From an uncultured Rhodospirillales bacterium (GTDB lineage: Bacteria > Pseudomonadota > Alphaproteobacteria > Kiloniellales > Kiloniellaceae): 64,000 nucleotides of DNA. The notes beneath the pieces are model-generated. The model saw nothing but the letters and a program-made list of their open reading frames with translations, was not told the DNA's origin and did no database searches. Location: positions 31,374 to 95,373 of the forward strand of contig CAJXUS010000010.1 in the NCBI GenBank assembly GCA_913060675.1, given 5' to 3'. Each line of letters starts with the position of its first letter. Position 1 is the first letter of the stretch. A program made the position numbers and the translations under genes. Positions 25,688 through 35,319 of the stretch are shown here, piece by piece.

Positions 25688-26170
25688 GTGCAAGATCTCA
25701 ATATACATGACTTCCCCGATCTTCTTGATCGCAATCAACGTCTTATTGGGCTTGATCCTGGAACAAAAACCATTGGAATGGCTGTATCAGATAGAAATTT
25801 CACTGTCGCCTCTCCTATCGGCACGATCAAAAGAACCAAATTCAAGAAAGATGCTGAAGAACTAAAAGCGATCTGCCTGGACAAAAATATCGGCGGCATC
25901 GTAATGGGCCTTCCTGTAAACATGGATGGTACTGAGGGACCACGCTGTCAATCTGTACGCACTCTTGCAGAAAATATTCAAACAATAGCCGGATTAGACC
26001 TGCCAATCGCCTTTTGGGATGAGCGGATGTCAACGTCTGCGGTCGAACGGTTTCTAATCGGTGAAGCAGATATGACACGTAAAAGAAGGGCTGAAGTCGT
26101 CGATAAGGCTGCAGCGGCCTACATACTCCAAGGCGCATTGGATGCAATTCAGCGGCAGCTAAACTTGTAA
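25688..26170 (+). CDS. ruvX: Putative pre-16S rRNA nuclease / Holliday junction resolvase (RuvX/YqgF)
   Basis: 160 residues of the RNase H-like YqgF family: LIGLDPGTKTIGMAVSD with the first catalytic Asp, IGGIVMGLPVNMDGTEGPRCQSVRTLAENI, FWDERMSTSAVERFLI with Asp/Glu, and DKAAAAYILQGALD with the last Asp. It starts at a GTG. The enzyme matures the 16S rRNA 5' end and was first proposed as a junction resolvase. Its position divergent from the gatCAB side is common in alphaproteobacteria. Confidence 0.92.
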   Translation: MQDLNIHDFPDLLDRNQRLIGLDPGTKTIGMAVSDRNFTVASPIGTIKRTKFKKDAEELKAICLDKNIGGIVMGLPVNMDGTEGPRCQSVRTLAENIQTIAGLDLPIAFWDERMSTSAVERFLIGEADMTRKRRAEVVDKAAAAYILQGALDAIQRQLNL

Positions 26171-26503
26171 CCTCGTTACTCAATTAATTAGTAATATTCA
26201 AAATAATCACACCTGCCATTCCTCAAAAGCACATGAGGAAATAATCCAAACCATATCCCTCCCAATGGCAACATTAAATTACAAGCACACCACCAGGTTG
26301 CGCAACTTCACAACATTCAGCTTTTGTACACAGAACAAATTCGCTCTGTTCTCTTGATTTTCAAGTCCGAATAATCATTTTCTGTATTGCCCTGCGTATT
26401 TATACGAATGTTTACATTCCCCTTTACCGTGTAAACATTCACACAATAGATAACGACAATTATGTCAAAATACCGCATGCAAGACAGCTAAGGAAACACG
26501 ACT
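26171..26503. other. 333-base intergenic region with two inverted repeats
   Basis: No gene is seen. It holds a short dyad, AGAACA (26332-26337) with TGTTCT (26347-26352), and the longer 11-bp inverted repeat at 26406-26440. The region probably carries the control elements of the PLDc_N gene at 26504. Confidence 0.5.
26406..26440. promoter_or_regulatory. 11-bp perfect inverted repeat upstream of PLDc_N gene
   Basis: GAATGTTTACA (26406-26416) and its exact complement (26430-26440) flank 13 bases. It lies 64 bases before the ATG of the first PLDc_N gene, a normal operator position. The length and AT-rich arms suit a dimeric regulator; the regulator is unknown. Confidence 0.5.
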
Positions 26504-26722
26504 ATGTTTAGCCTGGAAACCGGCAGCATAATTGGTATAGCCCTATTAATTATTGATCTATGGGCAATCACCAAAATTTTTCATAGTAACGAAGGGATTG
26601 CTGTAAGGGTCTTATGGATTATCACTGTCGCCTTGATACCTTTTTTCGGTTTTACCTTTTGGTATTTTATAGGCCCTCGAAAAGAGAAAATCGACAAAGA
26701 ACAATTACATACTTCCCTATAA
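26504..26722 (+). CDS. PLDc_N domain small membrane protein (copy 1)
   Basis: 72 residues: an N-terminal hydrophobic helix (IIGIALLIIDLWAITKIF), a polar turn HSNEGIAVRVLW and a second helix IITVALIPFFGFTFWYFIGPRK. The W/F-Y-x-x-G-P-R end is the mark of the phospholipase D-nuclease N-terminal (PLDc_N) domain, found alone in many small membrane proteins. AAGGAA precedes the ATG. A paralogue follows 111 bases later; functions are unknown, often thought stress related. Confidence 0.75.
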   Translation: MFSLETGSIIGIALLIIDLWAITKIFHSNEGIAVRVLWIITVALIPFFGFTFWYFIGPRKEKIDKEQLHTSL

Positions 26723-26833
26723 TTCATCATCCCTATCCGTAATCATACCAATACACAGCCTCTTCAAGCTCCTGTATCCTTTAATCAACTTGTTACACAG
26801 GATTTATTTATTGAGTTGAGAAGGGATCTAAAA

Positions 26834-27013
26834 ATGTTTGGTTTAGAAATCGGGGGAATTTTTGGGCTGCTTATCCTCATCGCGGATGTTTGGGCGATTA
26901 TTAAAATTTTTCAAAGCAATGCAACAACAGGATCCAAAGTACTTTGGATTGTCATTATATTACTCTTACCTATCATTGGTTTAATACTTTGGTATCTGAT
27001 GGGGCCTAAATAG
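26834..27013 (+). CDS. PLDc_N domain small membrane protein (copy 2)
   Basis: 59 residues from the ATG at 26834, chosen for AGAAGGGA seven bases upstream. It is a clear paralogue of the preceding protein: MFGLEIGGIFGLLILIADVWAIIKIFQSN against MFSLETGSIIGIALLIIDLWAITKIFHSN, and the end LILWYLMGPK. Two membrane spans. The pair probably arose by tandem duplication. An inverted repeat with one arm inside the neighbouring kinase gene follows the stop. Confidence 0.72.
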   Translation: MFGLEIGGIFGLLILIADVWAIIKIFQSNATTGSKVLWIVIILLLPIIGLILWYLMGPK

Positions 27014-27036
27014 CCCACTTATACAGAAAAAATTAT

Positions 27037-27118
27037 CGAGTAATGTTGCCAGAAATGCCAGATAACACCACATAACGTCAGCTAACAGCAGCCAATGAAT
27101 TGCTGGCAGCATTACTCG
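27037..27118. repeat. 16-bp near-perfect inverted repeat at convergent gene ends
   Basis: CGAGTAATGTTGCCAG (27037-27052) and its complement with one difference (27103-27118) are separated by 50 bases. The right arm encodes the last residues of the histidine kinase. It may form a long stem that stabilises or ends both convergent transcripts. No T run follows. Confidence 0.5.
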
Positions 27119-29288
27119 TATCAATATCTTTTGCATAGGGCCAGTTAAGAGTAAAAAGAGTCCCTTTTCCAGGCTCACTCTTTACCTCAACAAAGCCGCC
27201 TTGCATTTCACACAGGCTTTTAGAGATAAATAATCCCAATCCAGAGCCGCCATACTTTTTGCTGATTGAACTGTCTCCTTGGTAGAACGCTTCGCCTATT
27301 TTTTCCAAGTGCTCACTCGCAATACCCACACCAAAATCTTCTATTTCTATAATCGCCATCCCATTTCGGCCCGGCTTGGTGCGTACGATAATTTCTCCAC
27401 CTACGTGAGAAAACTTTACAGCATTAGACAAAAAATTCAGCAAAACCTGCTTTAATGCCCGTTGGTCAGCAAATACAGGCAAAAGATCTTCTTCAAACTG
27501 CGAGATAAGAGAGATTTTTTTCTCTCCAACGCGAGGGATCATTAATCGGACGACCGAGGATGACAACTCGTTTAAATCGGTAGCCTCACACGCGAGACGA
27601 TAGCTACGGGCTTCAATTTTTGAAATATCAAGAATATCAGATATCAAGCTCAACAAGTGCGCTCCGCTTGCGTGAATATCATCGGCATAATCACGGTACT
27701 TCGGCGGTGAAATCGGACCGATCAGTTCTTTTTTTATGATATCCGAAAACCCGATGATGGCATTTAAAGGTGTTCTCAATTCATGGCTCATATTCGCCAA
27801 AAACTCAGATTTCGCTTTATTTGCGGCAACGGCTTCATCTTTCGCAAGAACAAGGTTTTTCTCAACTAGGTGGCGCTCTCTCTTTTCCAGCATCAGTGAA
27901 AGAAGGTTTGATACAGATTCAACAAAAGTAATCTCTTCCACTGGCCATTCTTCATTTAACCCCTCACGCTCAATGGTCAAGATTCCCCAAAGGATGTCTT
28001 TTTGGAAAATTCCAACACTTAAAGCGCTATGCACGTCATAGCGGCCAAGTAAAAAGTTCTTCAAGGTAATAAGGGCGTGTCCCCTTTTTGATAAAGAGGA
28101 TGATGCCACCTGTTCCTTACTCAAAACATCAATCAGTTCTTGAAAAACAGTTTTGGGAAGTGGCTGCAAATTAGGCCCATGTAGTCCCAATGAGGCCACA
28201 AATCGATTGTGGCATATTGCGTTATCCCCCGCATCTTCCAGCACCCAAATCGTTGCCTCGCCAGCACCTAATGCGCCACACGACACAGAAGTCGCAAGAC
28301 GGAATATCTCTTCACCTGCTTTATCTCCGTATAAATTTTCCTGCACCAAAACCTTCAAAGCCTGGGCCTGCTTTTCAAGCTTTTCTCTTTTCATGGCACG
28401 CACAGAGTTATCATCAGAAAGCATAGAGATCACACGGTGACCGCGCTTGATAATCAGCCATACAATAAAGGCAACAAGAACGAGAACCAATGCAATCCAC
28501 AAAATGCTGTCTTGAAAGAGATTGCTTCCCTTAAGGGTAATAGACCAGTCAACAATACCAATCGGGGTTCCGGATTTCCCAAAAACAACAAACCCATTAT
28601 CGAGTTCTGACGGAGCCGGTAGCCCCGAGAAAGTGAGATTGTTCAACCCAAGATACTTCACAAGAGGGCTAATACCCGTGAAGTCCATGTTCTTTATAAG
28701 TAAAAGATATCCGATACCTTCCTCATCCGCAGAAGGAGTGAGTTCATAACTATCGGGATAAATTCCCCCTACAGATATTGCAAACAATTGCCCTTGATGA
28801 ACAAAAAAGCTTCCCGAAGTTGCCGTTTCAGGCTGCCTGCGTCCTACCTGTTCTATGAGAAGATTGATTTCTCGCATCAACAAAGAATTCTTATTATCAA
28901 GGTGAAAGATTTTTTGCGAACGAAGCTTGTTATTGGAGGAGGCATATAAGGGTTGGAAATCCCCATTCAGAACAATGATTTCATTAAGTTTATTGTCTTC
29001 GAGAAAGTTTTGTCCCCAATGGTTATTTGCCCAGTCAAAATCTCTTTCCATCACCAGTTTTTCAAAACTGCGATCCCAATAACTATTGGCATTGGTAAGG
29101 TAAACCAACTCATCCAAATCTTCAGCTAAAGACCTCTCGATAAGCTCGGCATAATTATGTTGTATGATATTATCCTGTTGATAAACAGCATACCAAAGGA
29201 CACCCAAAGTGAGTGAAATCGTCAGACCGATAGCACAGGCTACTTGCGCATAAAGACCATAGACAACTGCGTGTCGTTTGTTACTCAA
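27078..29288 (-). CDS. Membrane sensor histidine kinase (CHASE4-GAF-HisKA-HATPase)
   Basis: 736 residues. N-terminal span (12-33), an extracytoplasmic CHASE4-like domain (about 40-250, with NSYWDRSFEKLVMERDFDWANNHWG), second span (about 260-280), a GAF-like domain (about 310-470), a coiled linker, then HisKA with phospho-acceptor His near 502 (ANMSHELRTPLNAIIGFSDII). The HATPase domain has N, G1 (DFGVGIASEHLEKIGEAFYQGD) and G2 (GGSGLGL) boxes. It starts at TTG with GGGAA seven bases upstream. No response regulator is adjacent, so the partner is elsewhere. The signal is unknown. Confidence 0.9.
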   Translation of the reverse strand: MSNKRHAVVYGLYAQVACAIGLTISLTLGVLWYAVYQQDNIIQHNYAELIERSLAEDLDELVYLTNANSYWDRSFEKLVMERDFDWANNHWGQNFLEDNKLNEIIVLNGDFQPLYASSNNKLRSQKIFHLDNKNSLLMREINLLIEQVGRRQPETATSGSFFVHQGQLFAISVGGIYPDSYELTPSADEEGIGYLLLIKNMDFTGISPLVKYLGLNNLTFSGLPAPSELDNGFVVFGKSGTPIGIVDWSITLKGSNLFQDSILWIALVLVLVAFIVWLIIKRGHRVISMLSDDNSVRAMKREKLEKQAQALKVLVQENLYGDKAGEEIFRLATSVSCGALGAGEATIWVLEDAGDNAICHNRFVASLGLHGPNLQPLPKTVFQELIDVLSKEQVASSSLSKRGHALITLKNFLLGRYDVHSALSVGIFQKDILWGILTIEREGLNEEWPVEEITFVESVSNLLSLMLEKRERHLVEKNLVLAKDEAVAANKAKSEFLANMSHELRTPLNAIIGFSDIIKKELIGPISPPKYRDYADDIHASGAHLLSLISDILDISKIEARSYRLACEATDLNELSSSVVRLMIPRVGEKKISLISQFEEDLLPVFADQRALKQVLLNFLSNAVKFSHVGGEIIVRTKPGRNGMAIIEIEDFGVGIASEHLEKIGEAFYQGDSSISKKYGGSGLGLFISKSLCEMQGGFVEVKSEPGKGTLFTLNWPYAKDIDTSNAASNSLAAVS

Positions 29289-29580
29289 AGATAGATTCCC
29301 ACCGAAGACATTGCGAATGATAATCTATCTTAATTAAAATTTACAAAATATTAAACACCTGATTTAAATGCATTTACCTAGGGCCCGGACCTATCATTTA
29401 TATTTATGGCTCTAACCAATAGGGATTACCCCTCTTCTGTACCGAAAAGAATATTCTCTTAAATAATCCGTGATTAGCTATTATCGGTATTGCATGGTGT
29501 ATGGGTGCTTTCTACACTTCAGATCAACTGAGAATCTAATAGACATCTTCGGATAGTTGTATCGACAAAAGGACACTCTT

Positions 29581-30852
29581 ATGGCCAATTCTACAGGGAC
29601 CAGCTCTACAGGAACCAACTCAACAGGTGCCAGTTCCACAGGCCCTCTATCAGGATTGCGTGTCTTTGATCTCTCTCGGATTATGGCGGGTCCAAGCTGT
29701 ACCCAAATGCTCGGTGATATGGGCGCGGACGTCATCAAGGTAGAACGTCCCGGCCAAGGTGATGACACCCGCAAATGGGGTCCCCCTTTTCTAAAAGACA
29801 AAGCAGGTGAGGATACAGATGAAAGCGCTTATTATCTCTCTGCGAACAGAAACAAACGTTCAATCAGCTTGGATATCTCAAAACCAGAGGGACAAAAACT
29901 TGCCAGAAAGATGATCGCCAAGAGCGATATTCTGGTAGAAAACTTCAAAGTCGGTGGCCTTGCAAAATACGGTCTCTCTTATGAAGACCTCAAAGAAGAT
30001 TTTCCAAACCTGATCTATTGCTCGATCACAGGTTTTGGACAGACGGGCCCCTATGCCCCCCAAGCTGGATACGATTTCCTTATTCAGGGCATGGGCGGGA
30101 TTATGAGTTTGACAGGAGAACCAGATGGCCAACCTATGAAAGTAGGTGTCGCCATCGTAGATCTAATGTGTGGCATGTATGCCAGTAATGCCATCCTCGC
30201 CGCACTCCATCATCGCAACAATACCGGACAGGGACAGTTTATTGACGTTTCCCTACTTGATACTCAAATCGCATGGCTCGCCAATCAGGGTCTTTACTAC
30301 CTCACCTCAGGCGAACTTCCTCCGCGTCTTGGTAACGGTCATCCCAACATTGTCCCTTACAATGTTTTTCCATCCTCGGATGGTCACTTCATTCTCGCCA
30401 TTGGTAACGATGGTCAGTACCGTAAATTCTGTGAGTTCTCAAAATGTATGGAACTCTTCGAAGATCAACGTTTTAATACCAACCAGAACCGTATTCGAAA
30501 CCGTGATGAACTCACGCCATTGATGGGTGAAGTGACTAAAACACAATCGTCGTCTTACTGGATTGAGAACCTTCCTCCACTAGGCGTTCCTTGTGGTCCG
30601 GTCAATGACATGGAAGGTGTTTTCTCTCACCCGCAAACCGTGGCTCGAGAAATGAAAATATCCATGCCTCACCCAGAATCCAATGGAGAGTCGGTAGATC
30701 TCATTGGAAGCCCGATGAAGTTTTCAAAAACGCCGGTGGATTACCGCAAAGCCCCCCCAAGAATGGGCGAACACACCGAGGAAGTTTTGGAAGAGCTTCT
30801 TGATCCAACGGACTATGATTTGAGCGATCTTAAGAATAGAGGGATAGCATAA
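29581..30852 (+). CDS. CaiB/BaiF family CoA transferase
   Basis: 423 residues from the ATG at 29581 with AGGA before it. The family III CoA transferase pattern is complete: LSGLRVFDLSRIMAGPSCTQMLGDMGADVIKVERPGQGDDTR, YYLSANRNKRSISLD, VENFKVGGLAKYGL, CSITGFGQTGPYAPQAGYDFLIQGMGG, and the catalytic Asp in VAIVDLMCGMYA. The N terminus carries an unusual STG-rich repeat (about residues 4-21) absent from the usual family start. Substrates (acyl and CoA donor) cannot be assigned; no matching dehydrogenase or hydratase is adjacent. Confidence 0.9.
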   Translation: MANSTGTSSTGTNSTGASSTGPLSGLRVFDLSRIMAGPSCTQMLGDMGADVIKVERPGQGDDTRKWGPPFLKDKAGEDTDESAYYLSANRNKRSISLDISKPEGQKLARKMIAKSDILVENFKVGGLAKYGLSYEDLKEDFPNLIYCSITGFGQTGPYAPQAGYDFLIQGMGGIMSLTGEPDGQPMKVGVAIVDLMCGMYASNAILAALHHRNNTGQGQFIDVSLLDTQIAWLANQGLYYLTSGELPPRLGNGHPNIVPYNVFPSSDGHFILAIGNDGQYRKFCEFSKCMELFEDQRFNTNQNRIRNRDELTPLMGEVTKTQSSSYWIENLPPLGVPCGPVNDMEGVFSHPQTVAREMKISMPHPESNGESVDLIGSPMKFSKTPVDYRKAPPRMGEHTEEVLEELLDPTDYDLSDLKNRGIA

Positions 30853-30863
30853 GCTTTTCCAGC

Positions 30864-32117
30864 TCATTCAACACTAGGCTTGCTCAAATCAATCAACTCT
30901 TGAATTTCCGCAACGGTAAGATCGAGAGGGGCAAAAGAGTGATTACCGATTTCTCGGAAATACTTATCACTATCTTCCATGCGGATTGAGTTTTCAAAAT
31001 AATTTGAATTCGCGCCTTCGCTAAGCGGCTCTTCCTCTACTTCACCAGATTGAGGAGCTGCCTTTAAAGCTGGTCTCATTCTCGGGGCAGGATTAACTGA
31101 GTGCGGTATCCTCAAACTGGTTAAATCTACATCAGACGGGACAAAAAAGGTTTGCGGGGTTTCATTTAAAAAATTATCTGGAAGATCAAAATCATGGAGA
31201 ATAAGTCGGTAATTCTCTGGTACGTACAAAAATTGATCTTTGATTTCAGCAGATAAATTGTCCGTTGTTGGTTTGTTAGAAGCCGTCAATATTTTAAGAG
31301 CTTCCCGGTAGTCAATCCGCACTATCGCACCAGTCTTTTCCACCTCTTCAACATGGAGAAGAATGTAAGGTTCTTTGCCAACAATCATATCGACAGGGGA
31401 ATATATTTTCCTGGCATCTAATCGTGAGATACCTTGGGCCGGGGCTTCAATTCCTTTTATCACAAAGAGACTTTCGCTTTGACTGCGAAGTACGCGATCA
31501 GGCTTGCGGCCAAGATAGCTAATCATTTCATCCTCTGAAGGGAAACTTCTAAATAGCGGACAGATGGCATTCTTGTTACGTTCAAATGTCGTTACTAGTT
31601 TTTCAGTACCTTCTGGCACATTTGCAATTGCAGAAGGCAGCAACGATGCAGTGACAACCCCTTCAACAACGACATCATCCGGTATGTTCAGGTTCCAAAC
31701 GACATCCGTATTGGATTGAAGAAAGAGAAAAACAGGCTCATTAACATGCCCAACACTCACATTAATTAGTTTCGTTGCGATGGGCCACTGTGCACCATTT
31801 TCGATTTGAACTGGGGAGACAAAATCACTGGACATCGTATTAATCCAAATAATCTTAGCTTCTTTTGACGGTGGTGATATTTGGCACAGAGAAGATTGAC
31901 TGGAAGACGATAAAAATTCAGCATGCGTAACTTCTGGGATAATTCCCATTGCCATACCAATAGTATCCCAAAAAGTCATGGTTTCTGATGTGCCTGACTT
32001 TGAAGGTATATCTATGGCTGTCTCTAAATCTTGATCATTATTAGTGGCATAAAAAATTCCAAAAAAACCGACAAATCCAATAACAAAAACAATTAAAGCA
32101 AACCTAAAATCTCTCAT
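30864..32117 (-). CDS. Membrane-anchored hypothetical protein
   Basis: 417 residues from the ATG at 32117. One N-terminal membrane segment (RFALIVFVIGFVGFFGIFYA) is followed by a large periplasmic part of alternating strands and loops, with two Cys residues (SSLCQISPP and AICPLF) that could form a disulfide. The C-terminal 90 residues are Pro/Glu/Ser-rich and end in a short helix (DLTVAEIQELIDLSKP). No domain is recognised. It is convergent with the CoA transferase gene, 11 bases apart, and divergent from pyrB. Confidence 0.55.
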   Translation of the reverse strand: MRDFRFALIVFVIGFVGFFGIFYATNNDQDLETAIDIPSKSGTSETMTFWDTIGMAMGIIPEVTHAEFLSSSSQSSLCQISPPSKEAKIIWINTMSSDFVSPVQIENGAQWPIATKLINVSVGHVNEPVFLFLQSNTDVVWNLNIPDDVVVEGVVTASLLPSAIANVPEGTEKLVTTFERNKNAICPLFRSFPSEDEMISYLGRKPDRVLRSQSESLFVIKGIEAPAQGISRLDARKIYSPVDMIVGKEPYILLHVEEVEKTGAIVRIDYREALKILTASNKPTTDNLSAEIKDQFLYVPENYRLILHDFDLPDNFLNETPQTFFVPSDVDLTSLRIPHSVNPAPRMRPALKAAPQSGEVEEEPLSEGANSNYFENSIRMEDSDKYFREIGNHSFAPLDLTVAEIQELIDLSKPSVE

Positions 32118-32253
32118 ATACCGGAACCAAAAATCACATAAAATAAATTTAAGACAATACACCGACTACACGATAAAGTTGAATAGACTCTTAACATTAA
32201 CTCAAATTTGATACATTGCATTAACTCCACTTCAATGGTTTATTGCGGTTTTA

Positions 32254-33243
32254 ATGACTACTTATGCTGAAACGATCGCTGCTGGCCTAACGGGCCACGG
32301 GCACCTGCTAGGAATAGAGGGCCTGAGAGCGGACCAGATTTCCGATTTGCTTGACCTAGCCGATGGCTACGTTGACCAGAACAGAGCCGTTAAAAAGACC
32401 ACGGATTTACTCGAGGGTCGAACGGTTATCAATCTCTTCTTTGAGAATTCCACCAGAACCCGCACTTCGTTTGAGCTTGCTGCAAAGCGGCTGGGTGCGG
32501 ATGTTATCAACATGACCGTGGCATCAAGCTCCATCAAAAAAGGGGAAACCCTGGTCGATACCGCCATGACCCTCAATGCCATGCACCCCGATGTCATGGT
32601 CGTACGCCATTCAGATTCAGGGGCGGTAAAACTCCTCTCTGAAAAGGTCAACGGTTCTGTGATTAATGCCGGTGACGGCAGTCATGAACACCCAACCCAG
32701 GCCTTGCTGGATGCATTGACTATTCGCCGACGTAAAGGTGATCTTTATGGGTTGCGCGTTGCCATCTGTGGCGATGTTGCCCACAGCCGTGTGGCACGGT
32801 CCAACATTCACCTTCTCAATACCATGGGTGCAGAAGTCAGACTTATTGCCCCTCCAACCCTGCTGCCATCTGCTGTTGATCGCATGGGCGTAGAAACCTT
32901 CCACAACATGAAAGAAGGTTTGGAAGGCTGTGATATCGTCATGATGCTTCGCCTTCAACTGGAACGCATGCAAGGCAGTTTTGTTCCCTCCATCAGAGAA
33001 TATTTCCGCTACTTCGGGCTTGATCAAGAGAAGCTCGCAATGGCCAAACCTGACGCATTGGTGATGCACCCCGGACCAATGAACCGCGGCGTTGAAATCG
33101 ATAGTGAGCTTGCCGACGATTTGGATCGCTCTCTTATTCGCACCCAAGTAGAAATGGGCGTCGCTGTTCGTATGGCCTGCCTACACGCCTTGACACAAGG
33201 CACCCTTGCCGGGGACGTAAATTCTGGGGGAGCAAAATCATGA
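32254..33243 (+). CDS. pyrB: Aspartate carbamoyltransferase catalytic subunit
   Basis: 329 residues. Carbamoyl phosphate site [13 protein letters not shown], then [16 protein letters not shown], the [10 protein letters not shown] strand, [14 protein letters not shown], and the C-terminal [12 protein letters not shown]. It joins carbamoyl phosphate and aspartate, the second step of pyrimidine synthesis. Its end overlaps pyrC by 4 bases (ATGA). No pyrI regulatory gene is seen; in many bacteria this class of enzyme assembles with a dihydroorotase-like partner, and the coupled pyrC gene fits that. Confidence 0.96.
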   Translation: MTTYAETIAAGLTGHGHLLGIEGLRADQISDLLDLADGYVDQNRAVKKTTDLLEGRTVINLFFENSTRTRTSFELAAKRLGADVINMTVASSSIKKGETLVDTAMTLNAMHPDVMVVRHSDSGAVKLLSEKVNGSVINAGDGSHEHPTQALLDALTIRRRKGDLYGLRVAICGDVAHSRVARSNIHLLNTMGAEVRLIAPPTLLPSAVDRMGVETFHNMKEGLEGCDIVMMLRLQLERMQGSFVPSIREYFRYFGLDQEKLAMAKPDALVMHPGPMNRGVEIDSELADDLDRSLIRTQVEMGVAVRMACLHALTQGTLAGDVNSGGAKS

Positions 33244-34550
33244 GCCAACGGGATAACAAAACAAAACGCGCCTATATCAATGCCCGTATCATAGACCCCG
33301 CCAGTGGGTTGGATGTTAAAGGCGCCCTTCTTACCGAAGGCATTCATATTGTTGACTTTGGGCCAAAACTCTTCAAAGACGGTGTTCCCCAAGGCATTGA
33401 GGTCATTAACTGCGAAGGCAATTGCCTCGCACCTGGTCTGGTCGATATGCGCGTACACCTACGCGAACCCGGTGACGAACACAAAGAGACCATCCTGACA
33501 GCTGGCCAAGCCGCTGCAGCGGGTGGAATAACTGCGATTGCCGCCCTTCCTGATTCCAGACCAATACTGGATGACGTCTCTGGCGTAGAATACGTCGCCC
33601 GTCGCGCCCGTGAAGCTAAAATGGTGAAAATCTTCCCTTATGGGGCCATCACAAGAGGCATGGAAGGCAAAGAGCTCACAGAATTTGGGCTGTTATCAGA
33701 ATTTGGTGCCGTCGCATTTACCGACAGCACCAAAGCCGTCGCCAACGCGCAAACCATGCGCCGTGCGCTTAGCTATGCCAAAACCTTCAACGCTCTTATT
33801 GTTCAACACCCAGAAGAGCCAACCTTGGCTGGCGGAGTGATGAACGGCGGAGAAATTTCAACCCGCATGGGGCTCTCTGGCATTCCTAATCACGCTGAGA
33901 TCATTATGGTCGAACGCGATATGCGTCTCGTTGAAATGACGGGGAGCCGTTACCATGCAGCTCACCTTTCAACCGCAGGAGCGATCGACGTCATTCGTCA
34001 GGCGAAAGCCCGAGGCTTGCCCGTTACTTGCGATACAGCACCACACTATTTCTGCTTAAACGAAAATTCTGTGCTGGATTATCGTACCTTTGCCAAGGTC
34101 TCTCCGCCCTTACGCTCAGAAGCAGACCGAGAAGCAGTGTTTGAAGGTCTTGCAGATGGCACTATTGATGCGATCGCAAGTGACCACAGTCCACATGATC
34201 AGGATTCAAAAAGACTTCCCTTTGCACAAGCTGAATTTGGTATTGTTGGCCTAGAAACTCTGTTCCCTCTGGCGCTACAGCTCTATCACAAAAAAGCCCT
34301 TAGTCTGATTGACGCCTTATCTTTGGTGACAAATAAACCTGCCGATATCCTTGGACTTTCGGTGGGACGTATTGCCAAAGGCGGTACCGCAGACCTTGTA
34401 ATCTTTAACCCAGACAGCCCCTTCTTCATCGACCCTGAAAAATTCCGCAGCAAATCTAAAAACTCGCCTTTTACCGGCTTTCCAGCCCAAGGAAAAGTTT
34501 TAAGAACAGTTGTGGATGGTCGCACGATTTATGATAGAACAGCTGCCTAA
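33240..34550 (+). CDS. pyrC: Dihydroorotase-like protein, altered first metal ligand
   Basis: 436 residues of the class I dihydroorotase family. The canonical DxHxH metal motif reads Asp69-Met-Arg71-Val-His73, so the first metal His is Arg. Other ligands are kept: Asp162 (AFTDS), His190 (IVQHPEEP), His242 (AAHLST), Asp315 (IASDHSPHD). The substrate Arg in LREPG is present. Activity is therefore uncertain; it may be an ATCase-partner homologue like those of Pseudomonas and many alphaproteobacteria, though it has kept more residues than those. Translation is coupled to pyrB by an ATGA overlap. Confidence 0.88.
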   Translation: MSQRDNKTKRAYINARIIDPASGLDVKGALLTEGIHIVDFGPKLFKDGVPQGIEVINCEGNCLAPGLVDMRVHLREPGDEHKETILTAGQAAAAGGITAIAALPDSRPILDDVSGVEYVARRAREAKMVKIFPYGAITRGMEGKELTEFGLLSEFGAVAFTDSTKAVANAQTMRRALSYAKTFNALIVQHPEEPTLAGGVMNGGEISTRMGLSGIPNHAEIIMVERDMRLVEMTGSRYHAAHLSTAGAIDVIRQAKARGLPVTCDTAPHYFCLNENSVLDYRTFAKVSPPLRSEADREAVFEGLADGTIDAIASDHSPHDQDSKRLPFAQAEFGIVGLETLFPLALQLYHKKALSLIDALSLVTNKPADILGLSVGRIAKGGTADLVIFNPDSPFFIDPEKFRSKSKNSPFTGFPAQGKVLRTVVDGRTIYDRTAA

Positions 34551-34584
34551 CTAGTTATTTAATTACCTGAGGAACAGTATCCCA

Positions 34585-35202
34585 ATGCCAGACCCGATAT
34601 CCTGGAGCCACGTGGCGCCTTATTATCTGATCGCATTTTTTTGCAGCTACCTATTGGGGTCTGTTCCTTTTGGTCTGGTTATCACTCGCCTGTTCGGGCT
34701 TGGCGACATTCGTAAAATCGGATCGGGTAACATTGGTGCCACCAATGTACTGCGTACTGGTCGAAAAGGATTAGCGCTCGCGACCCTAATTTGTGATAGT
34801 GGCAAAGGGGCTGCGGCAATCTTAATCGCATCTCTTTGGGGGCCTGACACGGCGTTAATCGCTGCCCTGGGATCGGTTCTAGGCCACCTTTTCCCCGTTT
34901 GGCTTAAGTTCAAAGGGGGCAAGGGTGTTGCCACAACGCTTGGCGTTGTCCTCGCTCTTTCTTGGCAAGTTGGCATCATTGCCTGTCTAACTTGGTTTGT
35001 CACAGCCATCACACTAAGAATTTCTTCCCTGTCAGCCTTAATGGCAATGCTTGCGACCCCGATTGCGGTTTGGTTCCTACACGGAGACCTTCAGATGGTT
35101 GAATTAACAGCGATGTTAGCTGTACTCGTGTGGATCAGGCATCACGAGAATATTCGGCGCCTGCTTAAAGGCCAGGAGCCTAAAATTGGAAAAAAGAAGT
35201 AA
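34585..35202 (+). CDS. plsY: Acyl-phosphate:glycerol-3-phosphate acyltransferase
   Basis: 205 residues, five membrane spans. Family motifs: [27 protein letters not shown] (acyl phosphate site), [21 protein letters not shown], and a C-terminal [19 protein letters not shown]. PlsY transfers an acyl chain from acyl phosphate to glycerol-3-phosphate to start phospholipid synthesis in the inner membrane. It follows pyrC by 34 bases and precedes dprA, a gene order frequent in alphaproteobacteria. Confidence 0.95.
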   Translation: MPDPISWSHVAPYYLIAFFCSYLLGSVPFGLVITRLFGLGDIRKIGSGNIGATNVLRTGRKGLALATLICDSGKGAAAILIASLWGPDTALIAALGSVLGHLFPVWLKFKGGKGVATTLGVVLALSWQVGIIACLTWFVTAITLRISSLSALMAMLATPIAVWFLHGDLQMVELTAMLAVLVWIRHHENIRRLLKGQEPKIGKKK

Positions 35203-35319
35203 TTTTTCTTATTATAGCAAAAACTTAACAACATTCTCGGCTCATACTTCTAAACAAATTCAATCCCTAAAAACATCCAAGGGTTGACTAAACCTTCATT
35301 AATCTCCCAAATTAATAGC

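Noticed and set aside
26332..26352. AGAACA and TGTTCT as a LexA box
   Set aside because: It is an inverted repeat with nine bases between, not the direct repeat with seven required for alphaproteobacterial LexA.
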